Source: Acanthaster planci (Eukaryota; Echinodermata; Asteroidea; Valvatida; Acanthasteridae). Taken from it: a DNA stretch of 64,000 nucleotides. The number at the start of each line of letters is the position of its first letter. The stretch's first letter is position 1. Below, piece by piece: positions 48,625-60,260 of this stretch. Position numbers and translations under genes: made by a program. Location of the stretch: positions 1,002,315 through 1,066,314 of the forward strand of contig NW_019091413.1 in assembly GCF_001949145.1 (NCBI RefSeq), written 5' to 3'. Below the pieces are notes generated by a model, which saw only the letters and a program-made list of their open reading frames with translations, was not told where the DNA came from and searched no databases.

Positions 48625-49080
48625 CTTTTTTTTTTATCTCCCCCAATTCCCATCTCTGCCTGTGTCTTTACTCTTGCCTTCTTTATTTCTTTCCCTCTGA
48701 CTCTCCACAACTTCAACTTTTCATCGCGGTAATTAATAGAGCAATGTGATAGGAGCCAAGCTGGCCTGACCCCTGACCCCCAGCTGCAGGGAAATTGGGT
48801 TAGATTGAGCCAGAGCAGGAAAGGAAAAAAAATTGATGTGGGATGAAGACAAACAGCCAGCATTCCCATGGCCTAGATTTATCTCATTAATCAACAAAAG
48901 CCAACAGCCTACAGTCATTAGGTCTGCTACAAAGTGTAGCTTTCTGGAAATGCGGGGACAGCTAATAACGGCTAGTTATGCTGCTCTGTTTTCTTTAATT
49001 TAATGGCTGTTCAGCCCTGTCAATTTATTAAGAGGAATATTTTACCCTCTCTCTCTCTCTGGCCTTTCTTTTTAGAGATC
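48625..49080. promoter_or_regulatory. Candidate regulatory block with DR1
   Basis: A pyrimidine-rich stretch (48625-48708) is followed by repeat-poor sequence with TAATTAATAG near 48730, a DR1 receptor element at 48767-48779, TCATTAATC near 48885 and a CT run at 49047-49060. Enhancer role inferred. Confidence 0.28.
48767..48779 (-). promoter_or_regulatory. DR1 nuclear receptor element
   Basis: TGACCC-C-TGACCC, that is GGGTCA-G-GGGTCA on the minus strand: two identical half-sites one base apart, fitting RXR/HNF4/COUP-TF DR1 sites. Confidence 0.4.
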
Positions 49081-52000
49081 TTCAGATGAGTCTAAGTGAT
49101 GAGACATGAGGACCTTTTGTGAGCATGTAGACCTGCTGATCACATGCGTGCGGTATGGGGAGCGCAATTGAATGATGTGGTCAACTTGGACTGCTACAAA
49201 TGTGGCCAGACTTGTTTTCTTTAACTGTGACATACCTGTGTATGCCTGTGTCAACTCTTTTCTTTGTTTTGAATGTTTGCCCAATTGTATATGCATGCTG
49301 TATTCCACAAGAAAATTCTGGAGTGCGAAAAACTGCTTGGTTTTGAGGAACACTGAGAAAATGAGTCAAAGGAACCAACTCATTACTTGGATGTTTCTTT
49401 GGACATGCACTGAATGAAACTACACATTGCAAGTCACCAAGTATATGATTATCAAAAAACATCTAACACCAACTTAACATTAGGAACACTGCAACAGTGA
49501 AGCATACCAGTTGAGGAAAAAAGAAAGCCTTTACAGGCATGTATGTACGTAACGTTCCCTAATCAATTTCCTCAACAGTTTACTCTTGAAGTAGATCAGG
49601 AAGTTGGAAGTTCAGGTTCATTTATGGCAGTATTTTAACAGTCGTTCATTACGGAATGTCCTCTGCCAAGCACAGGAAAGGTACCTGCCATAACACTCGG
49701 TACTTCCTCCCTCCACATACCATTACCAGCAACTGTGTGCGGACATGTTTTAAAATATGTCCGTCAACAATCTGGGTCAAAACATGTTGACGCCATGTGC
49801 AAGCATAACGTGGGCTGTGAGCCTTCCGCAGTCAAAATTTTAGAGAAGGGCCTAAAAACGACAGCTTTGGAGCAGATCTTTTACATATCAGTAATTTTCA
49901 TTTCTCTTTCTTTTTTTTTTTTTGAAGATTACTCCACTGACAACACTACACTGTTAAGAAAGCCACCATCAGCAGCGGAGGGTGCAATTTTCTACTCTGA
50001 ATGATCCAGAGAATATCAGCCATATAATAGCAGCAGGTCTCCTGCTGTCTCTTTGATCTGTGACTCCTAATGTTCATGATGTGCATGTTGGATCACCATA
50101 GTCTCAGCCTCCCCCCCCCTCCAGTGGACAAACACCGGGTGATGCCAATCATTTTTTCCCCTTTGGCAAACAGATAAATGGTGGAGTTCTGTGTAAGCTC
50201 CACATAATGTACATGTACCTGCAACAATACAATTACAAAAAAGAAAAAGGAATAAACACAGGATGGTTGGCAATCACCAACAAAGGGAAATAGACTGGGT
50301 CGGGGGCGTGATACCGGTAATGCAATCAACTTGAAGATCATCCATTGTGCACACAACATACATATGGTTGAGAAGAGCTCAACTTAATGTTAGACAAGCT
50401 GCCAGTCTGACAGTTTGCCAACCAACAGAAATGTATTTAAGCACTTAGGCAAAGTAATATGAAACCAGTCACTTCCCTATACAATCAGAAATTCGGACAT
50501 TTGAAGGGTTTATTTCCAAAAAGAGACATATCCATTTAAAAAAAATTATGAAAATTGAAAAGCTTTAGCAGCATGTCATGTGTCTCTAAACTTCTTTTTC
50601 ATGATTTTAACTTGGTAAAGTTGCCTTTAGCTGTTTTAAATCTGTAGAAACTCACTGCAGACAACAGAGAGAGGGTAGGATTATGAAACATACCAAAATG
50701 GCGCTTATTGCATTTTGGAAGTAAACTCTTCATTTGTAATTAAGACATCTGCAGAGTGAATGATTGGCAATGGCTCTTATGTAGGTCGTACACTTCAATA
50801 CAACAGAAAAATGGCAAAAATCTAAGCAAACCGGTGGCATCAACCCAAAATCAATTCAGACATGGACAAGCCTTTCAGCAATCAATCAAACAACAACCTA
50901 CATCACAGGAAAGTGTGAAGCAAAGGTTTCTTTTATTTAAATCATTCACCAACCAAAAGAAGATCGAGGGAAAGCTTACCTTTTATTTTACTGCTCTCCA
51001 ATGCCGAGTCAATTGTAGACAGTAGAAGACTTACTGTAATCAAGAAAACAAAGTGACAATTCTGACAATCCAATCTTATTGAGTCATACACTACCGGCCC
51101 CATGAGATAAGTCTTTCAATAATTCCAGAGGAAACCTGCACAATAGACTAAGGAAATGTTATGTTGCCTGGAAATACAATGTTTATATGGAACTTGAAAC
51201 GAAAAGCTGAATTCTGAATTGGCCAACTGCCACTAACCTATTGACAACATATACACGTATTTTCCAATTTATGCTCTGCATGTACTTGGGGGGTGTGCCC
51301 TTCCTCTGTTGAGAGACAAACACCAGCTCAACCAATTAAGCTTGATCAATTAGCCACCTTAACCACACTCCAAGTGGTTCCCACTTGTTATTGCGACTTG
51401 ACCTTGCGATGCTTGCTCATGTCATCCTCACGAGCAGAAGGCAAGCACATACGCTCAGGCAGTCCCACCCACCTTTTTTCTCCTCCTAAACCATGGATGA
51501 ACCCCACTGTCCTTCAAAAGTACACCATCTGCAGTTCTGATCTGTCCCAATCTTCCTTCATCTTGACATTTGGGGACAACATTTAGCCATTTTTTTCCCA
51601 TACACATGTAATCTGATTTGGCAGGTCAGAACAAAGGGTGATGTTATCAATGCTTCATCTCCACTGAGTGCAAAACCAATGTGCAGATCGTGCAACTTAA
51701 CGTTAAGTCACGTATAACACATTCATGACGAGACTTCAAGCAGCCAGCAGGTGATACTTCAAGGCAGCATTGCTTATTATTCATCCACAAAAACCTAACT
51801 TGATTCTGCCAACCCAGGCAAAAGGTGAATTTTTAAAGAGAATAGAAAGTGATGAAGGGGCTCATTGTACCAATGATTCATGCCATCATTCACTGGTACC
51901 AGGCTAGCTATGTAGAACCGAATTACATTGTACATGTACATGCAGGTGAGAACTGAGTGACGGCATGAAATTTACTGCAGGAAACATTGCGGGCAATCAG

Positions 52001-52599
52001 TCTGATTATAATCAACCTGAAATGAGCTGGACAGGGTAGGATGGACAGGATACTTAACTTACAGTTACACTGTTACAGTACAGAACTGCGGCACAAAATT
52101 CTCTGTAGGTTTCACAAGACACAACTGGAGCCAAAAGCAATTCTTACACCAGACCAAAACAATTTACAACACCACTGACCAGTGCTTTAGATGGCAATCA
52201 CAAACTGACTGTTGATACCTGATGATGTCCACAGTTTAACCACAGAGAATTCCACATACACTGGGCACAGTTCCAAACCCCAACTAGTTGCGTTTCATCA
52301 CCATTACACACCTGATTTTCCTTAAGCCCCAATCAACACACAGGTTAGAAAAAGGAGGCGAGTGTACAAGGACTCCTATTTGAATTGTACACACTCTTCA
52401 CATGCAAATCAAAAAATCCCAATACAGTTACATAATCATCATAGTTTCTCAGCTATCCCCTCTATTGTTACCTGTCCCAATTTTGTTTAATGGTCTCTCT
52501 CTACAGGTACCCCTGATAGCCACTGAATAGATCAGTGCCCTTTGTTTAAGCCCTAACCCACTGTCCCAAACCGTAAGCTGGCTTATCTATTGTTTAAGG
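49081..52599. other. Non-coding stretch
   Basis: No gene recognised. A T11-12 run lies near 49911-49923, a C9 run near 50111-50119, and TACATGTAC words near 50209 and 51929-51943. Confidence 0.65.
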
Positions 52600-53639
52600 T
52601 TGCCTTTTCAGTTTGATATGTAGCTCAAGCTTTTTTTAAGCCGGCCAGGTATTTCTTTAGTGTTCCTACCTGTTTTTGTTTTGGGGGATTGGGGGAGGGG
52701 GGGAGAAACCAGTCGGTTGTGCAGTAATGCTTTTTGGCAGGGATCAAGGGGGGGGGTCAACTTGCTAATGCCGCCCAATTGTCTTTGTAATCCAAATTTC
52801 ATCTCTGGTTGCATGAGCATTATTCACAAGAGGGTTTTTGCCGCCTGGCTGGCTCCCAAGGCAGACGGGGGGGGTGGGACAATCTGACTTTTTTGTCTTC
52901 CGTTGAAAGAAGGAGGAGGAAGGGGAGAAAAAAAACTCTTCTGCATAAATTTTGTTACTTTCTGAAAATGTGCAACAAAGGATTGTCTGGAAGGAGGGAA
53001 GTTGGAGAATTGTTTCAAGGCCAGCACACATCATTTAAAGTCCGAGTGGGTGAGCACCATTTCCTTGGCTTCTTTCTCTGGAGATGCCAAATGCATGAAA
53101 CATTATCCATGTAAATGAAAGTCAAATACATGTAGAAGATCACTTGTCCTGTTGACAACAGTATTTGCTCTTGATTTTGTTCACCTTAGAACAAATCCAC
53201 CTGAGCTGTAGTGTGTACATTTAAAAAGTGGCCCATATTTAAACAAAATTTAAAATAGGTAGTTTTAGTTAAAATATGCCTGGAAATGAAAGGAGGTATG
53301 TGAACACATTAAATATGTTCATTTTCTTTTATTCTTCTGAAAGATCGCATGGAAAGTGGGTTCTGTGTGCATATCAGATGGTAGACAATAACATTCACAG
53401 AACAGGTACAGAATTATCACTTAAGTCTACCTAAACATGGGTGTTGAACAAATCAAAGCAAAGAACAGAAATTCATTGCCAATTACAAGTACTTTGTTTC
53501 TCCATGGTCGAGTGGAGTTGGACAAACAGCATAACTTTGGAGGCGCAACAGTCAGCCCTTACACCTGTAGTGAGCACGCTCAGAACGCATGATCAGCAAG
53601 GAGGGTGTGAAGGAAGAGACGAGGGAGGAAAAAAAAGTA
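52600..53639. other. Non-coding stretch with G runs
   Basis: Several G runs (near 52694-52703, 52749-52756 and 52867-52873) with repeat-poor DNA between them at 52765-52860 that includes TTTGTAATCC and GCATTATTCAC words. This may be a weak regulatory block. No gene recognised. Confidence 0.5.
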
Positions 53640-54090
53640 CATTGGGCTGTTCATTGGAATTCAATATTAATTAGTAACCAGAGGGAACAGCCAACGGAGT
53701 GACAGGAACAAGTGTTGTGCTGCTGTCCATGGGAAAAAGCCAAGGCAAAACTATTTCTTGCAGTGCCCGGGGCCTGTTGCGTTATTGCATGTCCTGTCAA
53801 TTGGCTGGTAGGCCGAGAAGCTCGGGCAAGAAAGCAGGGGACTGAACCAGTGGCAGCTAGGGACAACAAGAGCTGGCAAACAGTCCGAAGGGCCAAGTCC
53901 CCCTCCGCTGCCACTGCGCTACAGGTGCTAATGAACTGCATACCAGATAAAAGGGGAGTGATAGTGTGGAGGGGGAAAAAAGGGCAAAAAAAATGGTCAA
54001 CATATCAGATGTGTCACGTTCTTCTGGGCACTAACAACGCCCTGCCAAAATCGCCTCTGCTAGCCACCAGCTGTGAAGATTTTCTTTAAA
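53640..54090. promoter_or_regulatory. Candidate regulatory block, GC-richer
   Basis: A repeat-poor block starting with ATTAATTAG (53666-53674), then about 300 bp of relatively GC-rich sequence. A 125-codon + frame and a 96-codon minus frame overlap here. Neither shows a domain, and open frames on both strands of GC-richer DNA are expected by chance. Regulatory reading inferred; a short unknown gene is the alternative. Confidence 0.22.
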
Positions 54091-55489
54091 GGAATTGCAG
54101 GAAAAAATGAAGTTCAGCTTTTTTGGAACCTGCACTTTTGTTGACTTTTTTTTTTTTAGTAATTCAGACCACCTCAAAACTAATCCTCAAACCGTAATAT
54201 GCTACATACTATGTGCAATGCAGCTCATCAAGATGCCTTTGTACATGCATATACATTTACATTGCTACAAATAAAAGTTAGAACTAATGAACCAAAAGAA
54301 AACATCTAATTTCAAATCCAATTTTTCCCCCAAAAACAGGCATCCCTACATGTATTTGTTGCCAGCAGAAACAACTCGTTTTTCATTAGCAAATACATTC
54401 TGTTTTGACATGAGCAATGCAAAGATACCATCTTTTCCCTGGTCGGAATGACCTGAGATTACCTTTAAACAAATGTGCATTTTGGACAAGGTTTGCCCAC
54501 AAGCACCAAATCTGATTTCACACTTTTTTCACAGAGCAACCTCTGCTCAGCTATCACTGAAATATCTAAGTGCTTATTCTAAACTGAATAACAGTGACAC
54601 TGAAGGCCAAACATATATAAATGCTCTGCAATGGAAGTGAGGATTCTGTCAAAATGCCTGTAATTATCATTTGTCAACACTTTTAAGTTCTCTTCACTGG
54701 TACCGACAATCCAAAAGAGACAAAAATTCATCAAACTTCAGACATACATTATACATTTATTTCCTACATTTTACACAGACCTTGGTTTCCTATGGCATAC
54801 ATGTCAGTGAAAATTCACATTCAATTAACACTCAAGGGAAAAACTATTGATTTGCTCATGTTCAATATTCAACTATAACTTATAAGCGACAAACTTGACT
54901 TCCAATTGAAAAAAAATTCACCCACACGTTGCAGGAGAACCAAGCAATTTTTATATGGATGAAAGAATTTGCTATGACACCAAACCATGACACATGAGCT
55001 ATTGTATTTGTAGTTGACTAATTCACAACCACAATCAGGCAAACTCCAAAACCCAAAAGAGGGGAGGCCAGCTCTAATTCTGGGCCCCATTCCTTGCTAT
55101 TCCCCTACAAGTGCTTCCTTTGATTAGAATTATTCCTGCTGCTATATTTCCATTAGTCCAGAATCTTCCGACTCTTTGTCTTGAAAAAGGGGTATCAAAA
55201 CTGCCTTATTCTGAAACAAAACTTAATAGCAGAACCAGGCTAGATCTCTCAGCCGACATCCAACACAAACTTTCCTTCAACACTGTACACATGCATCTAT
55301 TTCGGCCACATGGCTATTACACTCATCTGTCATCCCCAATATGGAAACTCTCACTCTGTCTTCTGAGCAGAATGTTTTAACTGTTGCCACATTTTTAAAA
55401 AGGTGATCAATCTCTCTTTGTCAGCACTACACCACAAATTCATTTTTACTTTTGGGATTTTTTTTTCAAAGTGTTTTTTGTTGGATCAC
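54091..55489. other. Non-coding stretch
   Basis: AT-rich, T run near 54146-54158. Nothing recognised. Confidence 0.65.
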
Positions 55490-56260
55490 ATCTGTTTAAC
55501 ATATACGCTGTGGAATCTTGAATTTTGATGCACGATGCGTACGTCTTTCTGACTCCCCGCAGGGACGGACACAATCATAAAAACAGACCTTTCTGACAAG
55601 GAAAAAAAATGCTGTCATGCTCTGGAAAATCTCGCCGACATTATGATGCACTTGGCTGCATCACGGCTGTGACAGATTTGTAACGAATCTTCACTATGAC
55701 AACGTCAAGTTTTCTTTTTAATGGTAGTCATTCATGCGAGAGGTCCAAGGTCAGATTCTGTGACAGACACAAGCCTATCGACTGAACTGTCTGCTGTCCG
55801 TGATCAGTATGCACAGGGGGAGGGTGTTCCTAAACCACCCCTGCTGATCTTGGACAGTATTTTGTTTTTCTCCCCCTGCCTTCTCATTCCGGTTTGATCA
55901 TAAACATAATTACACTGCCTTTTAATAACTTCAGCCTTTTTTTATGGAAAGCATCTCCAGGTCTTACATGCACCAGTGGTCATAATTTAATGAAAAACTA
56001 ATTGCAAAATGCGGCAGACAAATGGCGGACCGCAATATAGACTTATTGATATAATTACTGCCATATTGATGTGCCTTGCTCCGTCAAATGTTGGCAAAGT
56101 TGAGCATAATGACGGCCTCCAAGCATGTGAGTTACCATGGTTTTGTTCTTCCGACCATTCCTTTTCCTGGTGCCTCTAATTACCCAATTAACGATGGCAC
56201 CTAATGATTCACACACCCGGTCTGGTCGCACCCACACAACTTGGAGTGATGACATGGTAG
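55490..56260. promoter_or_regulatory. Candidate enhancer block
   Basis: About 770 bp, largely repeat-poor. Words seen: DR1-like AGGTCC-A-AGGTCA (55741-55753, including the NR5A/ERR-type extended half-site TCCAAGGTCA), a YY1-type AATGGCGG (56021-56028), an RFX half-site GTTACCATGG (56131-56140), and TAATTA followed by CCAATTAA (56177-56191). Together with the block at 56660 it forms one of the densest parts of the window. Conservation not testable here. Confidence 0.34.
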
Positions 56261-56659
56261 CTTGAAAGAGTATATGTAACTGGTTTTGCTGGTAAAAACA
56301 CTTTATGTACTCAAGGTAACATCAATTACAATCAATTACATCAATTTTGCCATAACCCCCCCCTCCCAATATAAAAGGTCATTCAGAACTATCCAACTTG
56401 ATTTTGGAGTTCTTTTACTAATGTCATATCAGATTCACAAAGCTTTTATTATTTCACAAATACATGCCTTGGAAGCAGCCACAATAAAAAATTTACCCGC
56501 GTACCCCTGACATGCAACAGTCGTGAGAACCACTTCTGAAAAAGAAAAAGCTAATTCTAACCACCACTATTCAACTCTTCTGCAAATAGTTGTCGCTTAC
56601 TTCAGCAATTTTCCCCTCCCTGTAACTAAAAAGCCAACAGCTCAGTCAAGGCAACAAAA
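56261..56659. other. Non-coding stretch
   Basis: AT-rich spacer with a direct duplication of ATCAATTACA near 56322-56341. No gene recognised. Confidence 0.6.
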
Positions 56660-57180
56660 CAATAAATCCCCATAAAAGTGTCACAGCAGCTCTCTTCCTT
56701 CAATCGGCAAGCAACCTCATTAATCTTACCACTGGCCCCAGAAAATCAAAGAAAATAAGACACCCCTAAAAAAGAAACAGGAAAAAAGCAACTCCACTTC
56801 TGCAAATGCAATTAAAAACTGGCCTAGAAAATGAATCGCTATGCACCTGACATTTATAAGTTGGTTAGTTATCATCTCGGTATTAAGCTGCAGTGATGGC
56901 TCTGGGGAGTTCAAGAAGAGAAGAGAGATGAGATCTTACCGAGGGGGAAAGGAAGCAATGCACAAGAGACGGTAAGACTAGAGAGGGAGCCAAAGCGAGA
57001 AGGCGCGCTAACGCCAAGACAGAAAGGTTCCCCGTTAATTGCTGACATACTATTTTGGGATAATTGGCAGGAATGGCTAACCAGATGCTTGCATCTCATC
57101 GGGGATAATTCAATTTGTGCCGGCTGAAATTCCTGCAAATTATGGGGGACCACAGGCAGCCTGTAAGCAGTGTGTAGGTA
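56660..57180. promoter_or_regulatory. Candidate regulatory block with paired GGGATAATT
   Basis: GGGATAATT occurs at 57057-57065 and 57102-57110 in the same direction. Between them lies the inverted repeat AGATGC-TT-GCATCT (57083-57096). ATTAATC near 56719 and GCAATTAAAA near 56808 add homeodomain cores. Regulatory role inferred. Confidence 0.3.
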
Positions 57181-57708
57181 GCCACCACTACCAAACATGG
57201 TGGCACCCTCTTTGTTTCTCTTTTCTTATTCAACCCGATCATCTTTATCCGGTTGTCGGAAAGAGTTGGGGGATAGAGAGGCGAGAAACAGATTAGTGTC
57301 TTTAAGGTGGATGGAATCCCATATCTGATTGTGCTGATGACAATATCAAGTTCTTGAAGCGGCACTGCGGGGTTCCCAACCTCTCCCAGTCTCCAATGGG
57401 CATTTTTTTTCCCCTTCCACCCTTGGCTCCAGGCCATCCTACTGTGTACTGCTGGGTCTTACATGTAATAATTGACAGGATGTATCATGCTACTAACTCT
57501 GGCGGCTACAAGCTGTCGTTGATGTTATCCCTGCTTGGATTTCTGATGTACCCCAACCCAGCTTCATTTAGGAATTGAGGTGTGCTTCATGCAAACAGTA
57601 CAGAGCGAAAAGCTTTCACTGCCATCTGTACCTCATGTCAACTTATAAAACGTGTAGGCCTAGCTTTGTCTCCTATACATATTCATAATACATCCACATT
57701 TCCTTATC
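57181..57708. other. Non-coding stretch
   Basis: No gene recognised; a T run near 57401-57410. Short open frames only. Confidence 0.6.
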
Positions 57709-57966
57709 TGGGTCATTCCATGAAGTTCGGGCACAGTTTGTTACAGCGTCCCTCGTTACATCGGTAACTTTTATTGCCCATTATTTTCACATTACAACAG
57801 ATTAAGTCATTATTAATCGGCAAAGATAAAGCACACCACAAGAACCTAGCAAGATTTAGAACAATGTCGATTTAGAATCCACATGCAGGGAAAAAAGATG
57901 TTTATTTTCACTGATGTAACAAGGGACACCACCACAAACTGTGCCCGAACTTCGTGGAATGACCCA
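57709..57966. mobile_element. 258-bp foldback (MITE-like) element
   Basis: The left arm 57709-57764 is complementary to 57911-57966 at 48 of 56 positions, starting with TGGGTCATTCCA and ending TGGAATGACCCA. Core words GAAGTTCGGGCACAGTTTGT and GTTACATC are shared. The 146-base centre has no coding capacity, so the element must be non-autonomous. No clear target-site duplication is visible. Most arm differences are transitions, which fits an old insertion. Confidence 0.78.
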
Positions 57967-58379
57967 TCCGAAATTACTACAGCTGAAACAAGTTAATGTG
58001 CGTAATATGTAACAAGTTACATGTACATGTCTATAAAAACATGTCATTTCTTTCCTACTTTTGGGGGGTACTTTCGTTCACATAAAACAGCCTTTCTCAT
58101 AACAGACACCTAACGTCCAACTTGATATTCTGTTTAAGGCCACCTAGCCACTGATTGGGAAAAATAGGGATCCAAGATCAACCAATAAAACAATGCTTCA
58201 AAAGTTTCCGACTTCATAAATTAGCTTTTGCCGAGGCTCCTATGGATTCCTACTTTTCCCACACAGGAGAAAAATCCAAACATGAAACGGTTACAGACAA
58301 TGGGACTTGGACACTGTCTAAACAGCAGGTCTGCTCATTACCATACCTTCTTCGAATGCTACAGTCTTAATTTGTTGTG
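57967..58379. other. Non-coding stretch
   Basis: TACATGTACATGT near 58019-58030. No gene recognised. Confidence 0.6.
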
Positions 58380-58640
58380 AGAAAGCAGGCAATGAGCGCT
58401 CCCATGGCGAAAGTCAAGGCTAAACTGTCCTCGGTAATTGCAACAAAATAAAAAACAGGTATTTCAAATTACCGGCTCCAATTGGTCCAGGCTTTATCGG
58501 GCTGTGTTGGTGGCAGTGGTTATGAGACACATTTTGTTGTTGTCTACGTCTGGTTGTCCAATAAACAGGGATACAGGAATGACAAAAAACCTTGAAACAC
58601 TCTGGAGCTGGATTTAGCTCACCTTTGCATGTGTGACTTT
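58380..58640. promoter_or_regulatory. Candidate regulatory block
   Basis: Repeat-poor sequence with GGTAATTGC near 58435, the palindrome CCAATTGG (58478-58485) and a TTTATCGG word just after. Weak evidence; texture only. Confidence 0.22.
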
Positions 58641-59849
58641 TCCTCAAAAAGTTTTAATACTGAAAGATGTGTGTGCTTCCCTTTTGGGGCAAATCTCGCC
58701 TCAAAACCAGAATGCACCTGTTGTAAGCTCATTTACTGTTTATGAAAGGGGTAGGGGTCACCGCATTTCAAGAGGGCACAGCACTTATGTCTAGGATAGT
58801 CTTCACAGCAAAGCAGACCAGACAACAAAGTAATTGTCAGTTTCTCTAAAACAAATTTCACAAGGGAAAAAGGCAGAATAAAAAAAAAACTGTGGCCTGG
58901 TCTCTCTCTAGTCTGGACAACAATTTATGATACTCCATATTTGGACCAATTCTTAATTTGAAACCTGTTCCAACGTCAATAAATAGACAGGTATACAAAA
59001 TTCTTCCTCTAAATAGGGCCTAATTATTTCCCATACTCCATGTGGTTTCATTAATCCACAATTTTTTAGCAATAATTTATAATTCCACGTCCACTCAAGT
59101 TAGAGCTTGACAGACTACTAAATAGCAAGTTCTAAAAAGCCCATCTTGTGTGGGAAGTAAGACTGCTTCCAAAAAAAGACACTCTTCAAAATCCATTACC
59201 TTAAATATTTCTTATCAGGATAAAGGTAAGTGAAAATGAAAGTGAACAAAACACCTGCTCTGGACTGGAGGGGAGACAATACCTGTGGCTCACACCTTCC
59301 ATTAATCCTGCATGCAAGTAACAGGTGAATTCCTGGATGATTGGAGATCAAGCGTTTTGGAAGCATTTGATCATATTTTTTCAATGTTCAATCAACATTC
59401 AATCCTGTTCATTTTAACAATATTAACAATATAACACAGCATGGGGCATGCTGGAACTTACAAAAAAGCACAGAAGTACCCAGATATGTCACAATTATTC
59501 AGTTTAAAATGCTAACAACAAATAGGATTTTTAGTATTTTTACTTGTATCAGAAAAAGTGAAAGATGAACCTTGTTATCTGACAGCTGAAAAAATGACTG
59601 TTTATAAAGGCAGTGGGAAACTTCCAGTCAGGCTTCTCTCATTTCCAGTCAATCGACACACACCAAGGCCATTTCAAATGTACACTTCTCAAGATTCCCA
59701 AGTTAGCGAATATAAAAAAAGTGATGACCACCCATGGATTAATGATTGCAGGGGCATTCGACCAGGACAATTGGTCCACTCCAAAACTTAATTCCCTGCT
59801 AAGCTCAGAAAATGTCACACCGGGTTGTTTTCAGTTTGAAAAAAAGAAA
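58641..59849. other. Non-coding stretch
   Basis: No gene recognised. It includes a Su(H)-type TGTGGGAA at 59149-59156 and TAATCCTGC at 59303-59311. Confidence 0.6.
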
Positions 59850-60260
59850 GCAATAGCATGTCTTCGACCCGTGACCATAGGAGAGTTACCTTGAAAACAA
59901 AATCCTTAGTCCTAGACAGGTTTTCCCTGATTAAGAATGGAAACAATGCTTGCCCCAGAACAGAAAGAGGTCTTTACATGGTTCCCCTGCCGATGAAAGG
60001 CCGAGGCAGAAGATGGGGCCTGGTCATTAAAGCTCCTTGGAAGACATCATGGCAAGCAACAATGATCAGATTACCACGAAGACAGTTATAAAGAAACAGG
60101 GAGCCAACTGAAAGGTGTGCAACGGTGAGATGTAATGATCTGCTGGCCTGCCGATTCCGCGCTAAGACGTTATTATCTGAAGAGCTGCACTCACCTCTTC
60201 TCTCAATACCTGTCGAATAATTAGTCTCCCTGTGCTGCATAATGCCTCTTTTCTTTTGGC
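59850..60260. promoter_or_regulatory. Candidate regulatory block
   Basis: Repeat-poor sequence with AATGATCAGATTACC near 60060, ACGTTATTATC near 60168 and AATAATTAG near 60217. Overlapping frames up to 97 codons on both strands show no domain. Regulatory role inferred from texture. Confidence 0.28.

Noticed and set aside
53712-54089. 125-codon + frame as a gene
   Set aside because: Overlaps a 96-codon minus frame in GC-richer DNA. Neither translation is recognisable.
57700-57975. Target-site duplication for the 57709 foldback element
   Set aside because: The flanking bases on the two sides do not match over more than two or three positions.
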